Assembly (NCBI RefSeq): GCF_019457515.1
Contig: NZ_CP080421.1
Coordinates: forward strand, 1,984,001-2,048,000
Origin: Shewanella mesophila
GTDB lineage: Bacteria > Pseudomonadota > Gammaproteobacteria > Enterobacterales > Shewanellaceae
Length of the DNA stretch: 64,000 nt
Reading direction: 5' to 3'
The notes beneath the pieces are model-generated. The model made no database searches. It was not told the DNA's origin and saw only the letters and a list, made by a program, of their open reading frames with translations. Shown here piece after piece: positions 32,485 to 42,982 of the stretch (positions are counted from its first letter, which is position 1; the number at the start of each line of letters is the position of its first letter). The position numbers were made by a program, and so were the translations under genes.

Positions 32485-32513
32485 TTTTGAAATCGGCAAT
32501 ATTTCACTATAAT
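32485..32513 (+). promoter_or_regulatory. Likely aspS promoter
   Basis: A perfect -10 box TATAAT at 32508-32513 lies about 65 bases before aspS. The -35 is weak: TTTTGA at 32485 with 17-base spacing, or TTGAAA at 32487 with 15. Confidence 0.55.
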
Positions 32514-32577
32514 GCCGCTTTTGTCATGTATTGAATATTCCCCAAGCACAGCTTTGTGGATGAAAGGAAAGTGTTAG

Positions 32578-34356
32578 ATGCGCAGTCATTATTGTGGAGA
32601 CGTCAATGGGTCTCATGTTGGAGAAGAGGTCACTTTAGTCGGTTGGGTTAATCGTAGCCGTGATTTAGGTGGGGTTGTTTTTCTAGATCTCCGCGATCGT
32701 GAAGGTATTGTTCAGGTTGTTTACGATCCTGATTTACCAGAAGTATTTGAAGTCGCAAGTACGTTGCGTGGTGAATTTTGCGTACAAGTAAAAGGTGTTG
32801 TACGCGCTCGTCCAGAGAGCCAAATTAATGATCAGATGCGTACTGGTGAAATTGAGGTGCTCGGTAAAGCCCTGACGATTCTTAATAGTGCTGCGCCGCT
32901 GCCTATCAATATGGACAAGAATCAGCACAACACCGAAGAGCAACGTCTAAAGTATCGTTATCTCGATTTGCGTCGCCCTGAAATGGCTGAACGTATCATT
33001 TTCCGCTCTAAAGTCACTAGCGCAGTACGTCGTTTCTTAGATGGCAATGGTTTCCTTGATATCGAAACGCCAATTCTGACTAAAGCAACGCCAGAAGGCG
33101 CCCGAGATTATTTGGTACCGAGTCGTACTTATAAGGGGCAATTTTTTGCATTGCCACAGTCACCACAGTTATTTAAACAGCTGCTGATGATGTCGGGCTT
33201 TGATCGTTACTACCAAATCGTTAAATGCTTCCGTGATGAAGATTTACGTGCTGACCGTCAACCCGAATTTACCCAGATCGATATCGAAACCTCGTTCATG
33301 ACATCTGAGCAGGTGATGGACAAGACTGAAGAGATGGTTCGTGGTCTGTTTAAAGAATTACTCAATGTTGACTTAGGTGAGTTTCCTAAGATGACATTTG
33401 AAGAAGCAATGCGTCGCTTTGGCTCTGACAAGCCAGATCTTCGTAACCCGCTTGAATTGATCGACGTTGCAGACTTAGTGAAAGATGTTGATTTTAAAGT
33501 ATTCCAAGAACCTGCTAACGATGTCGATGGCCGCGTAGCGGTATTGTGCGTACCCGGCGGGGCTTCACTTTCTCGCAAGCAGCTCGATGAATATGGCAAA
33601 TATGTCAATATTTACGGTGCTAAAGGTTTGGCTTGGATGAAGGTTAATGAACTAGAGAAGGGCATGGAAGGTATCCAATCGCCTGTACTTAAGTTCCTTA
33701 GCGAAGAGGTTGTTAACGCCATCTTAAGCCGCACCAATGCTGCCAATGGCGACTTGATCTTATTTGGCGCAGATAAAGCTAATATCGTTGCCGAGGCGAT
33801 GGGCGCGTTACGTCTTAAAGTCGGTGAGGATTTTGATCTGCTTGAAGGCGAGTGGAAACCATTATGGGTTGTCGACTTCCCAATGTTTGAGCGCACATCT
33901 GATGGTGGCTTACATGCGATGCACCATCCATTTACCGCGCCAAGCAACATGACCCCAGCTGAACTTGAAGCGAACCCAGTTGCCGCGATTTCAGATGCGT
34001 ATGATATGGTGCTAAATGGCTGCGAATTAGGTGGTGGTTCGGTGCGTATTCATAATAGCGATATGCAGTCTGCAGTATTCCGCATCCTGGGTATTAATGA
34101 TGAAGAAGCGCAGGAGAAGTTTGGCTTCTTACTTGAGGCGCTTAAATATGGTACGCCGCCACATGCGGGTCTGGCATTTGGATTGGACCGTATTATCATG
34201 TTGATGACTGGAGCGAGCTCTATTCGTGACGTGATGGCATTTCCTAAGACAACGACCGCGGCATGTCCGCTGACGAATGCACCTGGGTTTGCTAACCCTG
34301 TCCAGCTAGAAGAGCTTGGTATCGCAGTAGTCGAAGCGAAAAAAGAAGCAGAATAA
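32578..34356 (+). CDS. aspS: Aspartyl-tRNA synthetase
   Basis: 592 residues, bacterial type. The N-terminal anticodon-binding OB fold ([20 protein letters not shown]) is followed by the class II catalytic core with motif 2 ([17 protein letters not shown]) and motif 3 ([15 protein letters not shown]), plus the bacterial GAD insertion. It aminoacylates tRNA-Asp. AAAGGAAAG before the ATG is a good ribosome site. It precedes yebC-ruvCAB, a common arrangement, with a terminator between. Confidence 0.98.
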   Translation: MRSHYCGDVNGSHVGEEVTLVGWVNRSRDLGGVVFLDLRDREGIVQVVYDPDLPEVFEVASTLRGEFCVQVKGVVRARPESQINDQMRTGEIEVLGKALTILNSAAPLPINMDKNQHNTEEQRLKYRYLDLRRPEMAERIIFRSKVTSAVRRFLDGNGFLDIETPILTKATPEGARDYLVPSRTYKGQFFALPQSPQLFKQLLMMSGFDRYYQIVKCFRDEDLRADRQPEFTQIDIETSFMTSEQVMDKTEEMVRGLFKELLNVDLGEFPKMTFEEAMRRFGSDKPDLRNPLELIDVADLVKDVDFKVFQEPANDVDGRVAVLCVPGGASLSRKQLDEYGKYVNIYGAKGLAWMKVNELEKGMEGIQSPVLKFLSEEVVNAILSRTNAANGDLILFGADKANIVAEAMGALRLKVGEDFDLLEGEWKPLWVVDFPMFERTSDGGLHAMHHPFTAPSNMTPAELEANPVAAISDAYDMVLNGCELGGGSVRIHNSDMQSAVFRILGINDEEAQEKFGFLLEALKYGTPPHAGLAFGLDRIIMLMTGASSIRDVMAFPKTTTAACPLTNAPGFANPVQLEELGIAVVEAKKEAE

Positions 34357-34366
34357 AGTAGTAAAA

Positions 34367-34391
34367 AAGCCGAGCGAAAGCTCGGCTTTTT
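34367..34391 (+). terminator. Rho-independent terminator between aspS and yebC
   Basis: Eight-base arms AAGCCGAG/CTCGGCTT with loop CGAAAG, then a short T tract. The stop of aspS is 10 bases upstream. With only 28 bases to yebC, partial read-through may feed yebC-ruvCAB. Confidence 0.82.
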
Positions 34392-34419
34392 CGAGAGATT
34401 CTCGAATAAGGAGTCATTT

Positions 34420-35166
34420 ATGGCAGGTCATAGTAAATGGGCCAATATCAAACACCGCAAAGCAGCCCAAGATGCGAAACGCGGTAAACTGTTCACTAAA
34501 TTCATCCGCGAATTGACGGTCGCAGCCAGAGAAGGTGGTTCAGATCCTGATTCAAATCCTAGACTTCGCGCCGCAATAGATAAAGCGCTGTCCAATAACA
34601 TGACTCGCGATACCGTGGAGCGTGCGATTAAACGCGGGGCGGGAGAGCTCGACGGTCAAGTACTCGAAACTATCATGTATGAAGGGTATGGGCCTGGCGG
34701 AACTGCTGTTATGGTTGAAACCATGACTGATAATCGTAATCGTACGGTATCGGGTGTGCGTAATGCTTTTAGTAAATCAGGCGGCAATTTAGGGACTGAT
34801 GGTTCGGTCGCTTATTTGTTTGATAAACGCGGCGTGATCTCCTTCGACGAAGGTGCAGATGAAGATGTGATTATGGATGCAGCGCTTGAAGCGGGGGCTG
34901 ACGATGTTGTCGTTAACGATGACACATCAATTGATGTCTACACCACGCCGGAAGATTTTGGCGCCGTAAAAGATGCGTTAGATGCGGCAGGTATTGAAGC
35001 GATTAACGCTGAAGTGACCATGGTACCATCGACTAAAGCAGACTTGGATGCAGACACTGCTCCTAAATTTTTACGTTTGATTGATAACCTTGAAGATCAC
35101 GATGATGTCCAAGAGGTTTATCATAACGCCGAGATCTCAGATGAGATCATGCAGGAGCTAGAGTAA
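34420..35166 (+). CDS. yebC: YebC/PmpR family protein (transcription/translation regulator)
   Basis: 248 residues with the family N-terminus [21 protein letters not shown] and three-domain layout. Members are DNA-binding regulators (PmpR) and some assist ribosomes at proline stretches. AAGGAG lies before the ATG. It precedes ruvC by 15 bases and is probably co-transcribed with ruvCAB. Confidence 0.94.
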   Translation: MAGHSKWANIKHRKAAQDAKRGKLFTKFIRELTVAAREGGSDPDSNPRLRAAIDKALSNNMTRDTVERAIKRGAGELDGQVLETIMYEGYGPGGTAVMVETMTDNRNRTVSGVRNAFSKSGGNLGTDGSVAYLFDKRGVISFDEGADEDVIMDAALEAGADDVVVNDDTSIDVYTTPEDFGAVKDALDAAGIEAINAEVTMVPSTKADLDADTAPKFLRLIDNLEDHDDVQEVYHNAEISDEIMQELE

Positions 35167-35181
35167 CTTGTTGGATATTAC

Positions 35182-35703
35182 ATGCCAATTATATTAGGTG
35201 TTGACCCTGGTTCTCGGATCACTGGATATGGGGTGATCAAGTGTCAAGGTCGGCACCAAATCTACCTTGGAAGTGGCTGTATACGCACCCAAGCCGATGA
35301 TTTACCTTCTCGTTTGAAGATTATCTTCGATGGAATAAGCGAGATAATCCGCCAATACCAACCCGACGAATTTGCTATTGAGCGTGTTTTTATGGCAAAG
35401 AATGCCGATTCTGCGCTCAAATTGGGTCAAGCTCGGGGGGCGGCGATTGTTGCCGCGACTAATGCCGATTTGCCTGTGGCAGAATATTCAGCAACCCAGA
35501 TTAAGAGCGCAGTGGTAGGGACTGGCCGAGCACAGAAATCCCAAGTGCAGCATATGATCCAGCAGATATTAAAGTTGCCTGCGGCGCCTCAAGCTGATGC
35601 TGCCGATGCATTAGGGGTTGCAGTATGTCATTTCCATACTTATCAAAGTCTGATAGCACTAGGTGGTAAAGCAAGTTCAAGAACATATGGAAGGTACAGA
35701 TGA
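35182..35703 (+). CDS. ruvC: Holliday junction endonuclease RuvC
   Basis: 173 residues. It resolves Holliday junctions with RuvAB. The acidic catalytic residues are visible: D7 in [14 protein letters not shown], the glutamate in [11 protein letters not shown], and the Asp pair in [11 protein letters not shown]. It overlaps ruvA by four bases (ATGA). Confidence 0.97.
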   Translation: MPIILGVDPGSRITGYGVIKCQGRHQIYLGSGCIRTQADDLPSRLKIIFDGISEIIRQYQPDEFAIERVFMAKNADSALKLGQARGAAIVAATNADLPVAEYSATQIKSAVVGTGRAQKSQVQHMIQQILKLPAAPQADAADALGVAVCHFHTYQSLIALGGKASSRTYGRYR

Positions 35704-36317
35704 TCGGTCGTCTACGTGGATTATTGGTTGAGAAACAAGCGCCTGAGATACTCATTGAAGTAAGTGGTGTCGGCTATGAGTTACAGATGCCATTAACTAG
35801 CTTTTATGAATTGCCAGATTTGAACCATGAAGCGGTGATTTATACTCATTTTGTGGTTCGCGAAGATGCCCAGTTACTCTATGGGTTCGTGACGAAACAA
35901 GAGCGAGCGCTATTTCGTTTATTGATTAAAGCCAACGGCGTAGGGCCCAAACTCGCGTTGACTATACTCTCGGGGATGACTGCCGCCGAATTTGTTAAGT
36001 GCGTTGAGCATGATGATATCGCGACTTTGGTGAAACTGCCTGGCGTTGGAAAGAAAACCGCAGAACGTTTGCTTGTCGAAATGCGCGACAAACTGAAAAG
36101 TTTAATGGAAGCCTCTCATGGTTCAGAGCGAGAATTTGTCTTGCAATCCAATTACACGCCAGCCGTTCAAGTTAACAGTGCAGAAGAAGATGCGATAGCG
36201 GCACTGTTGACCTTAGGGTACAAACCTGCACAAGCAAGCAAAGCGGTATCTGGGGTTTACCAAGATGGCATGGACTCAGAAACCTTGATTAAAGCAGCAC
36301 TAAAGTCGATGTTATAG
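35700..36317 (+). CDS. ruvA: Holliday junction branch-migration protein RuvA
   Basis: 205 residues. An N-terminal OB fold ([19 protein letters not shown]) is followed by tandem helix-hairpin-helix motifs ([12 protein letters not shown] and [15 protein letters not shown]) and a C-terminal RuvB-binding domain. It forms the junction-binding tetramer. Confidence 0.97.
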   Translation: MIGRLRGLLVEKQAPEILIEVSGVGYELQMPLTSFYELPDLNHEAVIYTHFVVREDAQLLYGFVTKQERALFRLLIKANGVGPKLALTILSGMTAAEFVKCVEHDDIATLVKLPGVGKKTAERLLVEMRDKLKSLMEASHGSEREFVLQSNYTPAVQVNSAEEDAIAALLTLGYKPAQASKAVSGVYQDGMDSETLIKAALKSML

Positions 36318-36336
36318 CGCAAAAAATGAGGATCAG

Positions 36337-37353
36337 ATGATAGAAGCCGATCGGTTAATTCACGCGCAGCCTCAAGGCATTGAGGAGCGTGATGAACAGG
36401 TAGACAGAGCAATGAGACCTAAGTTACTCGACGAGTATACTGGTCAAGATGATACTCGCGCCCAACTTAAGGTATTTATCGAAGCTGCGCAGAAGCGCGG
36501 TGAAGCATTAGATCATATGTTGATTTATGGTCCGCCAGGTTTAGGTAAAACCACCCTTGCGATGATTGTTGCAAATGAAATGGGCGTTAATATTAAGTCG
36601 ACTTCGGGGCCTGTGCTGGAAAAGGCGGGGGATTTAGCGGCATTGCTGACTAACCTTGAAGAGGGTGATGTACTGTTTATCGATGAGATACACAGACTTA
36701 GCCCTGTGGTAGAGGAAATTCTTTACCCAGCGATGGAAGATTATCAACTCGATATCATGATTGGTGAAGGTCCTGCAGCCCGCTCTATTAAATTAGAACT
36801 ACCGCCATTTACGCTAATTGGCGCGACGACCAGAGCTGGCGCTTTAACCTCGCCATTAAGGGCTCGATTTGGCATCCCGCTGCGCCTCGAGTTTTATAAC
36901 GTGACCGATCTCAGCACCATTGTGACACGTTCGGCAAACGTCTTAGGATTGCCTATCGACGATGTTGGCGCTATAGAAGTTGCACGGCGCTCAAGAGGCA
37001 CTCCACGTATCGCTAATCGGTTACTGCGCCGAGTTCGAGATTACGCAGAAGTCAAACATGATGGTGAGATCACTAAGGCGGTAGCTGAAAGTGCACTCGA
37101 TCTACTTGACGTTGATGTTGAAGGTTTCGATTACATGGATCGTAAGCTCTTACTAGCGATTATCGATAAGTTTATGGGTGGCCCTGTAGGACTCGATAAC
37201 TTAGCGGCGGCGATAGGTGAAGAGCGCGAAACCATTGAAGATGTATTGGAGCCATTTTTGATCCAGCAGGGCTTTATACAGCGTACGCCCAGAGGACGAA
37301 TAGCAACGCCAAGAGCCTATCAACATTTTAACTTAATCAAACCTGAGCTGTAG
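36337..37353 (+). CDS. ruvB: Holliday junction helicase RuvB
   Basis: 338 residues. AAA+ motor of branch migration. Walker [10 protein letters not shown], Walker B LFIDEIH, sensor 1 IGATTRAG, and a C-terminal winged helix ending [30 protein letters not shown] before the ATG carries the ribosome site. Last gene of the ruvCAB run. Confidence 0.98.
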   Translation: MIEADRLIHAQPQGIEERDEQVDRAMRPKLLDEYTGQDDTRAQLKVFIEAAQKRGEALDHMLIYGPPGLGKTTLAMIVANEMGVNIKSTSGPVLEKAGDLAALLTNLEEGDVLFIDEIHRLSPVVEEILYPAMEDYQLDIMIGEGPAARSIKLELPPFTLIGATTRAGALTSPLRARFGIPLRLEFYNVTDLSTIVTRSANVLGLPIDDVGAIEVARRSRGTPRIANRLLRRVRDYAEVKHDGEITKAVAESALDLLDVDVEGFDYMDRKLLLAIIDKFMGGPVGLDNLAAAIGEERETIEDVLEPFLIQQGFIQRTPRGRIATPRAYQHFNLIKPEL

Positions 37354-37382
37354 TAGCCCAGACTTGATAGGACACTTTCACC

Positions 37383-37415
37383 ATAGCTCAAGCTGATAGC
37401 CTCAGTTTGAGCTAT
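37383..37415. other. Long hairpin after ruvB
   Basis: Arms of 14 bases with one G-T pair (ATAGCTCAAGCTGA and TCAGTTTGAGCTAT) around a five-base loop, 30 bases after the ruvB stop. There is no T tract, so it is perhaps a Rho-associated or 3'-protecting stem. Confidence 0.5.
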
Positions 37416-37499
37416 AAAATTCTGCGATGAGACGTTGATGCTTTTTTTCTCTTCTATTATCCATCCCATTTTATCTTTCATTAGTTAATACAGTTCAAT

Positions 37500-37893
37500 A
37501 TTATCCCAATCTGTATAAAGGTTTGATCGCTCAGCAAGAATTTAGCGCTTATGAGATGCCGCCCTTAATTGCGCCTAGGCTCTAGTATCTTCGGTAACCG
37601 CTCCATGCGTTAGCCTATCTCTTATATCCATATAGTCGTGCATTAAGGATCTGACCTCCAGGGATGGAGTGAATGTCTTAAGTATGTCGGGAACATACAA
37701 GCCCTTGTTGATTGTAACGAATAAAGCCCATAATTGAACTAGGGGCAAACTCGTTAAACAGCATCGAAAGCGCTAAAACTGGCCTGTTAGGCGTGTTTTG
37801 GCTTCACAAGGGTAACCATTATATTGTCCATTTGCCTTGAATGAGTTGCCAAAAACACGCGGAGCAGATCACTTTCTTATACTGACAGGTATT
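37500..37893 (+). mobile_element. MITE-like non-autonomous element, copy A
   Basis: About 394 bases that recur, inverted, at 58011-58443. Long shared blocks include GATCGCTCAGC, GAATTTAGCGCTTATGAG, GGTAACCGCTCCAT, TAGTCGTGCATTAAGG, ACATACAAGCCCTTGTTGAT, CAAACTCGTTAA and GATCACTTTCTTAT. The ends are imperfect inverted repeats of each other (TATAAAGGTTTGATCGCTCAGC at the left; the reverse complement of the right end starts CAGTATAAGAAAGTGATC). No coding frame is inside, so it cannot move itself. Copy A is shorter than copy B by internal deletions. Confidence 0.75.
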
Positions 37894-38496
37894 ACACCTG
37901 ATAGCGCCTAGTGCTTTAGTTATGGTTGCGGGTGAATTGTCTGTGTCAAATTACTCTAAAAGCGTCACTATCTATCACCTATTTTCCATAATACCTTAAT
38001 GTTAATTATGTGGTGCTTAGAGTAGGGATGAATCGATTTATTTCAGTAATAATTATGATTACTAATCGGTCTTCAGAGTTGAATTCTACGACACTGATTG
38101 GGTCACTTCTTTATTAATGTTATTGGAAATATATAAACAGATTCATTTATGACATTTGATAAGATTAATAATAGTATTTTTAGTAGAGTAATTGTTTAGT
38201 CGTGAATGCAAAATGTTTTTATATCATTTATTTAAATAGCATTATTAGTTAGCTTAAATATGAGTTAAGCAGTTAAAACCGGTAAGTGATGAGTTGTTTT
38301 TACTTGCATAACCAATAGTCATAGCATGATACATATGTTGGTTTTATGTATTTTAACGGTTACTAACCTAACGGTTCGTGCATAATTAAATCATTGTTAA
38401 TAAGATATTTTAAGTTCCACTGTTGGCTGGGCGTGTTGTTTTTATCTAAATAAATATGCATTTTAATTGTTTTGCTATGCTTAATATTTTTAAGTG

Positions 38497-38518
38497 TTAT
38501 GTGATCCGTGTCACATAA
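38497..38518. promoter_or_regulatory. CRP (cAMP receptor protein) binding-site candidate
   Basis: TGTGA-N6-TCACA with extended symmetric flanks gives eight-base perfect arms around a six-base spacer, matching the full consensus. It lies about 280 bases before the TonB-receptor ATG in AT-rich DNA. Confidence 0.7.
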
Positions 38519-38800
38519 ATTGACATTGTGCGTGTTGCGCCTATGTTTAAATTGATGCCGTCATAATCACTGAAAAAATCATATTTTGTTAGCGAAATAA
38601 TCTGAATTTAAATATACAACGTTTCTTATTCGCTCCGGTTATTAATCTGTAATACATGAATTAAACATTAAATTTACACTGTAAAGCTATTCGTTAAATA
38701 TTTGGTGGATTGACGAGGTGCAGGTGAAACTACAGTATCGAATGTAACGCATAAAATCAGGCGTGTAATAATAATTAGATAACTAGGGAGTTTCACTAGA

Positions 38801-41320
38801 ATGATAAGAACAACTAAATTGGCCTCTGCGATTAAACTGGGATTAATTGCTTCAGTGTCTACAAGTAGCTTTGTTATGGTAAACAGTGCCGTTGCTGCAG
38901 AAGATAACAATGCCGCTGTAGAACGTATCGCGGTAACGGGTTCTCGCATCCAGCGTCAAGATATGGAAACCGCTTCTCCAGTAACAGTGATCGATGCTGC
39001 AACGATTAAAGCTGAAGGTTTTACTTCGGTTGATCAAATGTTGCAAGTACAAACCTCTATGGCTGGTGCCGCTGTAGGTTCGAGCACTAACAATGGTGCC
39101 GATGGTGTTGCCCAGGTTGATCTACGTGGTATGGGATCGCAACGTACATTGGTACTGCTTAACGGCCGCCGTATGGTTAACTCTGGTTCTGGTGCCGATA
39201 GTGCTGTCGATTTGAACTCTATTCCTGTGGCTATGATTGCGCGGGTAGAGATTTTAAAAGATGGTGCATCGGCTGTTTATGGGTCAGATGCCATTGCTGG
39301 CGTAGTTAACATCATCACTAAGAAAGATTTTGAAGGCTTTCAAATTGATGTCACTGGTGGCATGACTGATAAGAGTGACGGTGAGAATGGTGAAATAAGC
39401 GCACTATATGGCTTTAACACTGAAAAAGGTAACTATACTATCGGCGCGGCATATTCTGAGCGTAGAGGTGTTATTCAATCGGACCGTGATTTTACCGATC
39501 CAGGTAATAGCTCATTTATTCCTAAAGGTTCACTAGGTGGATTAATTAAGGATGAAAACGGTAATTGGATTGCGCGTGATTCTGGCTACGATTACACCCA
39601 AGACAGCTACTATCAAACGCCAAGTAAGCGTTATAGCTTATTTGCCAATATGACCCAGGAATTAAGCTCTGCTCTCGTTTTTACTGGCGACATTTTATAT
39701 ACCAAGCGTAAATCAAATCAGCAGATGGCGGCGCAGCCAGCCGATATCATGTTAGATGTTTGCCAAGCGGGTGATGATCCTGTTACCTGTATGGAACTTG
39801 ATCAAGATATGATTGATGCAGGTATTAAGGCTGATGACAAGGGCCAAGTTAATTACAGAAAACGGATGAATGACGTTGGCCCACGTATCAATAAGCAAGA
39901 TACCGATACGCTTCGTGTTTCTGCTGCTCTCGAAGGTTCGTTAGATATCAATAACGGTATGAATTGGGATCTGTCATATGCCTATGGCAAGAACAAGGCT
40001 GACACATCAGTCGAAAACTCAATTAATGCTAAGCTAATGACTAACGCAATATATGCCGATCAAGATGCTTGGTTCACGGGCAAACCGATGACAGATCAAG
40101 CCTTGCTCGACAGTGTCGCTTACACTGAGCAAGCTGATGGTGGTAACGAGCAGCATGTGTTATCAGCAGGTATAAATGGTGAGCTTTTTGACCTTGATGC
40201 TGGCGCTGTAGCCTTTGCGGTCGGAGCAGAATACCGTTATGAGAGCGGTTATTATAATCCAGATCCTATCGTCGTTGCCGGTGACAGTACTGCAGCTCAG
40301 CAAGATCCGACTGATGGTAACTACAATGTTATCTCGGTATTCCAGGAGGTGAGTGTACCGTTCAGTGATAAACTGACGGGTGAATTTGCACTACGTTTTG
40401 ATGACTATTCAACATTTGGTAATGCATCAACTTGGAAAATAGGCTTAACCTATGAAGCCACTGATGACCTAATGCTTCGTGCCGTTGCTGCAACTGGTTT
40501 CCGTGCACCAAGTGTTAGTGAACTATATGGCGGTAATTCAGGTTCATTCGATTACCTAACGGATCCGTGGAAGAATGAGCAAGATCCACAGATCTTAGTG
40601 ATCCGCACATCAGATGAAGATCTTAAGCCTGAAGAGTCTGAGTCGTACACTGCTGGTTTAGTGTACTCACCAAGTTATGTTGATGGAATGTCTCTAACGC
40701 TCGATTATTGGCGCTTTAAAGTGAAAAATGCCATTGCTCGTATGGATACGCAGGCTGGTTTAGATAACTGTTTTGCTGGCGATGTGAGTGCGTGTGAAGC
40801 ATTTAATATTGGTCCAAATGGTGACTTGTCTAAGCTTACTAATTCGCTGACTAACGTTGGTTATCAAGATACCAGTGGTATCGATTTCAACCTAGCATAC
40901 AGATTTGAAGCCTTAAGCCTAGATTGGACCGTGAGTAACGACACCACTTATTTGCTTAACTTCGAACAAGATGGCCTTGATTATACCAATACCATCGATG
41001 GAAATTTTGGTGCTTACGCTAAAGTACGTAACAACTTCAGTATCAAAGCGGGCCAAGGTGATTGGAACGTGATGTACTTTAACCGTTACATCGGTGAGAT
41101 GGACGACCTAGGTGAAGGTACAAAAGTCGATGCGGTTCTGTATCATAATATCTCAGCAAGCTACTTTTTCAACGACAGTTGGATGATGAGTGCTGGTGTT
41201 AAGAACTTAACCGATGAGTTACCATCACGTGTATCTAACGGTAGTGACGGTGGTACAGTACCAGAAGTATACGATACGGTTGGCCGTCAATACTTTGCAG
41301 GTGTTACCTTCAAGTTTTAA
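38801..41320 (+). CDS. TonB-dependent outer-membrane receptor
   Basis: 839 residues with signal peptide (cleavage near SAVAAED). TonB-box-like segment ERIAVTGSRI, a plug domain (about 50-170: ETASPVTVIDAATI, LRGMGSQRTLVLLNGRRM, RVEILKDGASAVYGSDAIAG), then a 22-strand barrel with the C-terminal aromatic FAGVTFKF. It imports a substrate across the outer membrane using TonB energy. The plug resembles the large Shewanella/Xanthomonas group with peptide or sugar substrates, but the substrate cannot be told. TAGGGAG precedes the ATG. The CRP-type site upstream suggests carbon control. Confidence 0.93.
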   Translation: MIRTTKLASAIKLGLIASVSTSSFVMVNSAVAAEDNNAAVERIAVTGSRIQRQDMETASPVTVIDAATIKAEGFTSVDQMLQVQTSMAGAAVGSSTNNGADGVAQVDLRGMGSQRTLVLLNGRRMVNSGSGADSAVDLNSIPVAMIARVEILKDGASAVYGSDAIAGVVNIITKKDFEGFQIDVTGGMTDKSDGENGEISALYGFNTEKGNYTIGAAYSERRGVIQSDRDFTDPGNSSFIPKGSLGGLIKDENGNWIARDSGYDYTQDSYYQTPSKRYSLFANMTQELSSALVFTGDILYTKRKSNQQMAAQPADIMLDVCQAGDDPVTCMELDQDMIDAGIKADDKGQVNYRKRMNDVGPRINKQDTDTLRVSAALEGSLDINNGMNWDLSYAYGKNKADTSVENSINAKLMTNAIYADQDAWFTGKPMTDQALLDSVAYTEQADGGNEQHVLSAGINGELFDLDAGAVAFAVGAEYRYESGYYNPDPIVVAGDSTAAQQDPTDGNYNVISVFQEVSVPFSDKLTGEFALRFDDYSTFGNASTWKIGLTYEATDDLMLRAVAATGFRAPSVSELYGGNSGSFDYLTDPWKNEQDPQILVIRTSDEDLKPEESESYTAGLVYSPSYVDGMSLTLDYWRFKVKNAIARMDTQAGLDNCFAGDVSACEAFNIGPNGDLSKLTNSLTNVGYQDTSGIDFNLAYRFEALSLDWTVSNDTTYLLNFEQDGLDYTNTIDGNFGAYAKVRNNFSIKAGQGDWNVMYFNRYIGEMDDLGEGTKVDAVLYHNISASYFFNDSWMMSAGVKNLTDELPSRVSNGSDGGTVPEVYDTVGRQYFAGVTFKF

Positions 41321-41414
41321 GCTAGGAGTTGGCACTTAAGTTTACGCTTTTAAATCTAAGTTTTAAGTGTAGGCTCTTAGGCAAAGCGAGATAACCCGAG
41401 TTCAGGTTAGATAA

Positions 41415-41443
41415 TAAAAAAGCGCCAATTTGGCGCTTTTTTT
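41415..41443. terminator. Bidirectional rho-independent terminator between TonB receptor and gloA
   Basis: Arms AGCGCCA/TGGCGCT flanked by A-run and T-run, so it can work in both directions for the two convergent genes. Confidence 0.9.
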
Positions 41444-41460
41444 AAATCGAAAGTACCCTG

Positions 41461-41871
41461 TTAGCCTAATCCGTGTTGTGCTGATTTAAGTTGAATAAAC
41501 TCAATCTTATAGCCATCAGGATCTTCAACGAAAGCTATTTCTGTCGTTCCGCCAGCAACGGGACCGGGTTGACGGGTCACTTTGCCTCCTGCCGCTTCAA
41601 TGGCCGCGCAACGGCTGTAGATATCGGCTTCTCCGATAGCGAGATGACCAAAGCCTGTGCCTAAGTCATAGTTTTCAGTATCCCAGTTATAGGTCAGTTC
41701 AACGACGGCAGCGCCACTGGCTTCTTCGTCAAATCCAACAAAGGCTAAGGTATAACGATATTCAGGGTTTTCTGATTTCCTGAGCAGCTTCATACCAAGA
41801 ATTTCAGTATAAAAATGGATACTACGCTCTAGGTTGCCGACTCTGAGCATGGTATGTAGAAGTTGTGCCAT
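41461..41871 (-). CDS. gloA: Lactoylglutathione lyase (glyoxalase I)
   Basis: 136 residues, the usual length. It converts the methylglyoxal-glutathione hemithioacetal to lactoylglutathione. Two vicinal-oxygen-chelate repeats with metal ligands in [39 protein letters not shown] and [11 protein letters not shown]. It is monocistronic. Confidence 0.96.
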   Translation of the reverse strand: MAQLLHTMLRVGNLERSIHFYTEILGMKLLRKSENPEYRYTLAFVGFDEEASGAAVVELTYNWDTENYDLGTGFGHLAIGEADIYSRCAAIEAAGGKVTRQPGPVAGGTTEIAFVEDPDGYKIEFIQLKSAQHGLG

Positions 41872-42194
41872 GAAGACCTCTAGTTTAGTGTTAGGAGATT
41901 GACTATTATAACAATAATCTAAGCGTAATGAGCATACATGCTTTACAGCAATAAATCAGGACTCGCCTTGTCCTCTGCCTCCTAAATATGCAGAGTTAAA
42001 GATAACGATTAGGGTTAAAGCTTGGCGATTGAGCTCCCATTGTTTCATTGGTTAACGGGAATTTACCTTGGATCTCCAGCTCCTCTCATATTGGTTAGCA
42101 ATAGCCTATGACTGGCGTCACATATTTAGGCTAAATCCTTGGTATAAAGAGTGAGGGTCAGGATAATGGGATTAAATAATTAAGGAGTATAACT
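41872..42194. other. Non-coding region between gloA and a small membrane peptide gene
   Basis: 323 bases between divergent genes; I see no open frame or RNA gene. Confidence 0.45.
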
Positions 42195-42278
42195 ATGGCT
42201 AGTGAATTAAAAATGGCACTTGGGATCACTGTGATTGTTGCTTTAGCTCTATCAGTATTCTTTGTTTGTATGTTCTAA
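42195..42278 (+). CDS. 27-residue YnhF-like small membrane protein
   Basis: A short frame with ribosome site AGGAG (42183-42187) seven bases before the ATG. The peptide begins MASELKMALGITVIVALA and continues as a single hydrophobic helix ending VFFVCMF. The N-terminal pattern M-S/A-x-D/E-L-K-x-x-L-x-x-T resembles E. coli YnhF, a small inner-membrane protein of unknown role. A strong terminator follows within 10 bases, supporting a real transcription unit. Confidence 0.72.
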   Translation: MASELKMALGITVIVALALSVFFVCMF

Positions 42279-42287
42279 ATGTAAAAT

Positions 42288-42319
42288 AAACAAAAAGCCG
42301 CAATTGCGGCTTTTTGTTT
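42288..42319. terminator. Bidirectional terminator, perfect 32-base palindrome
   Basis: The core GCCGCAA/TTGCGGC is flanked by A-rich and T-rich arms that continue the pairing. It serves the small membrane gene (plus) and nth/rsx operon (minus). Confidence 0.92.
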
Positions 42320-42337
42320 ATTGTTTCTGAGCAATGG

Positions 42338-42979
42338 CTACTCGTCGGGATAAACCTTTTCTTTGTATTCACATAGCTCTTCGATTAAACAGCTACCACA
42401 TCTAGGTTTACGGGCTAAGCAGGTGTAGCGTCCGTGTAAAATAAACCAATGATGCACATCAACTTTAAATTCTGCAGGCACCACTTTTAACATCTTTTGT
42501 TCTACTTGATCTACATTTTTACCCATGGCGAATTTTGTGCGGTTAGCTACGCGAAAGATATGGGTATCTACTGCGATTGTCGGCCAACCAAACGCGGTAT
42601 TGAGTACAACATTGGCGGTCTTTCTGCCCACTCCAGGCAGGGCTTCTAGCGCCTCTCTGTTTTCAGGGACTTCACCGTTATACTTTTCAATTAAGATCTC
42701 ACATGCCTTGATGACATTAATCGCTTTATTGTTATATAACCCAATGGTTTTGATGTATTGCTTTAAGCCTTCGACACCTAAGTCAAAGATAGCTTGCGCC
42801 GTGTTAGCCACAGGAAAAAGCTTGTCAGTGGCCTTATTCACACTGACATCGGTGGCCTGCGCCGACAGGGTCACAGCGACGAGTAATTCGAACGGTGAGG
42901 AGAAATTAAGCTCTGTTTCCGGTTTAGGGTTGTTGTCTCGTAAGATATTAAGGATCTGATGGCGCTTATCTGAATTCAT
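42338..42979 (-). CDS. nth: Endonuclease III
   Basis: 213 residues. DNA glycosylase/AP lyase for oxidised pyrimidines. Helix-hairpin-helix LPGVGRKTANVVLN, catalytic Lys (next to the HhH block) and Asp in VDTHIFRV, and the [4Fe-4S] cysteines CLARKPRCGSCLIEELC. It lies three bases after rsxE, the same arrangement as in E. coli rsx-nth. Confidence 0.97.
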   Translation of the reverse strand: MNSDKRHQILNILRDNNPKPETELNFSSPFELLVAVTLSAQATDVSVNKATDKLFPVANTAQAIFDLGVEGLKQYIKTIGLYNNKAINVIKACEILIEKYNGEVPENREALEALPGVGRKTANVVLNTAFGWPTIAVDTHIFRVANRTKFAMGKNVDQVEQKMLKVVPAEFKVDVHHWFILHGRYTCLARKPRCGSCLIEELCEYKEKVYPDE

Positions 42980-42982
42980 CCG

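Larger units (their letters stand above)
32110..32577. other. Non-coding region before aspS; contains a solitary repeat end and the aspS promoter
   Basis: 468 bases without a gene. It holds a MITE-end-like sequence (32271-32316) and a strong -10 box close to aspS. Confidence 0.55.
37354..38800. other. Long non-coding region (about 1.45 kb) between ruvB and a TonB receptor
   Basis: No supported open frame. From the left it holds a long hairpin (37383-37415), a MITE-like element (37500-37893) and about 900 bases of very AT-rich DNA with a CRP-type palindrome at 38497-38518. The unusual length suggests a long regulated leader or an unannotated small RNA; neither is proven. Confidence 0.55.

Noticed and set aside
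38045..38063. Fur-box-like inverted repeat AGTAAT..ATTACT far upstream of the TonB receptor
   Set aside because: Only about 12 of 19 positions fit the Fur consensus and it is over 700 bases from the gene.
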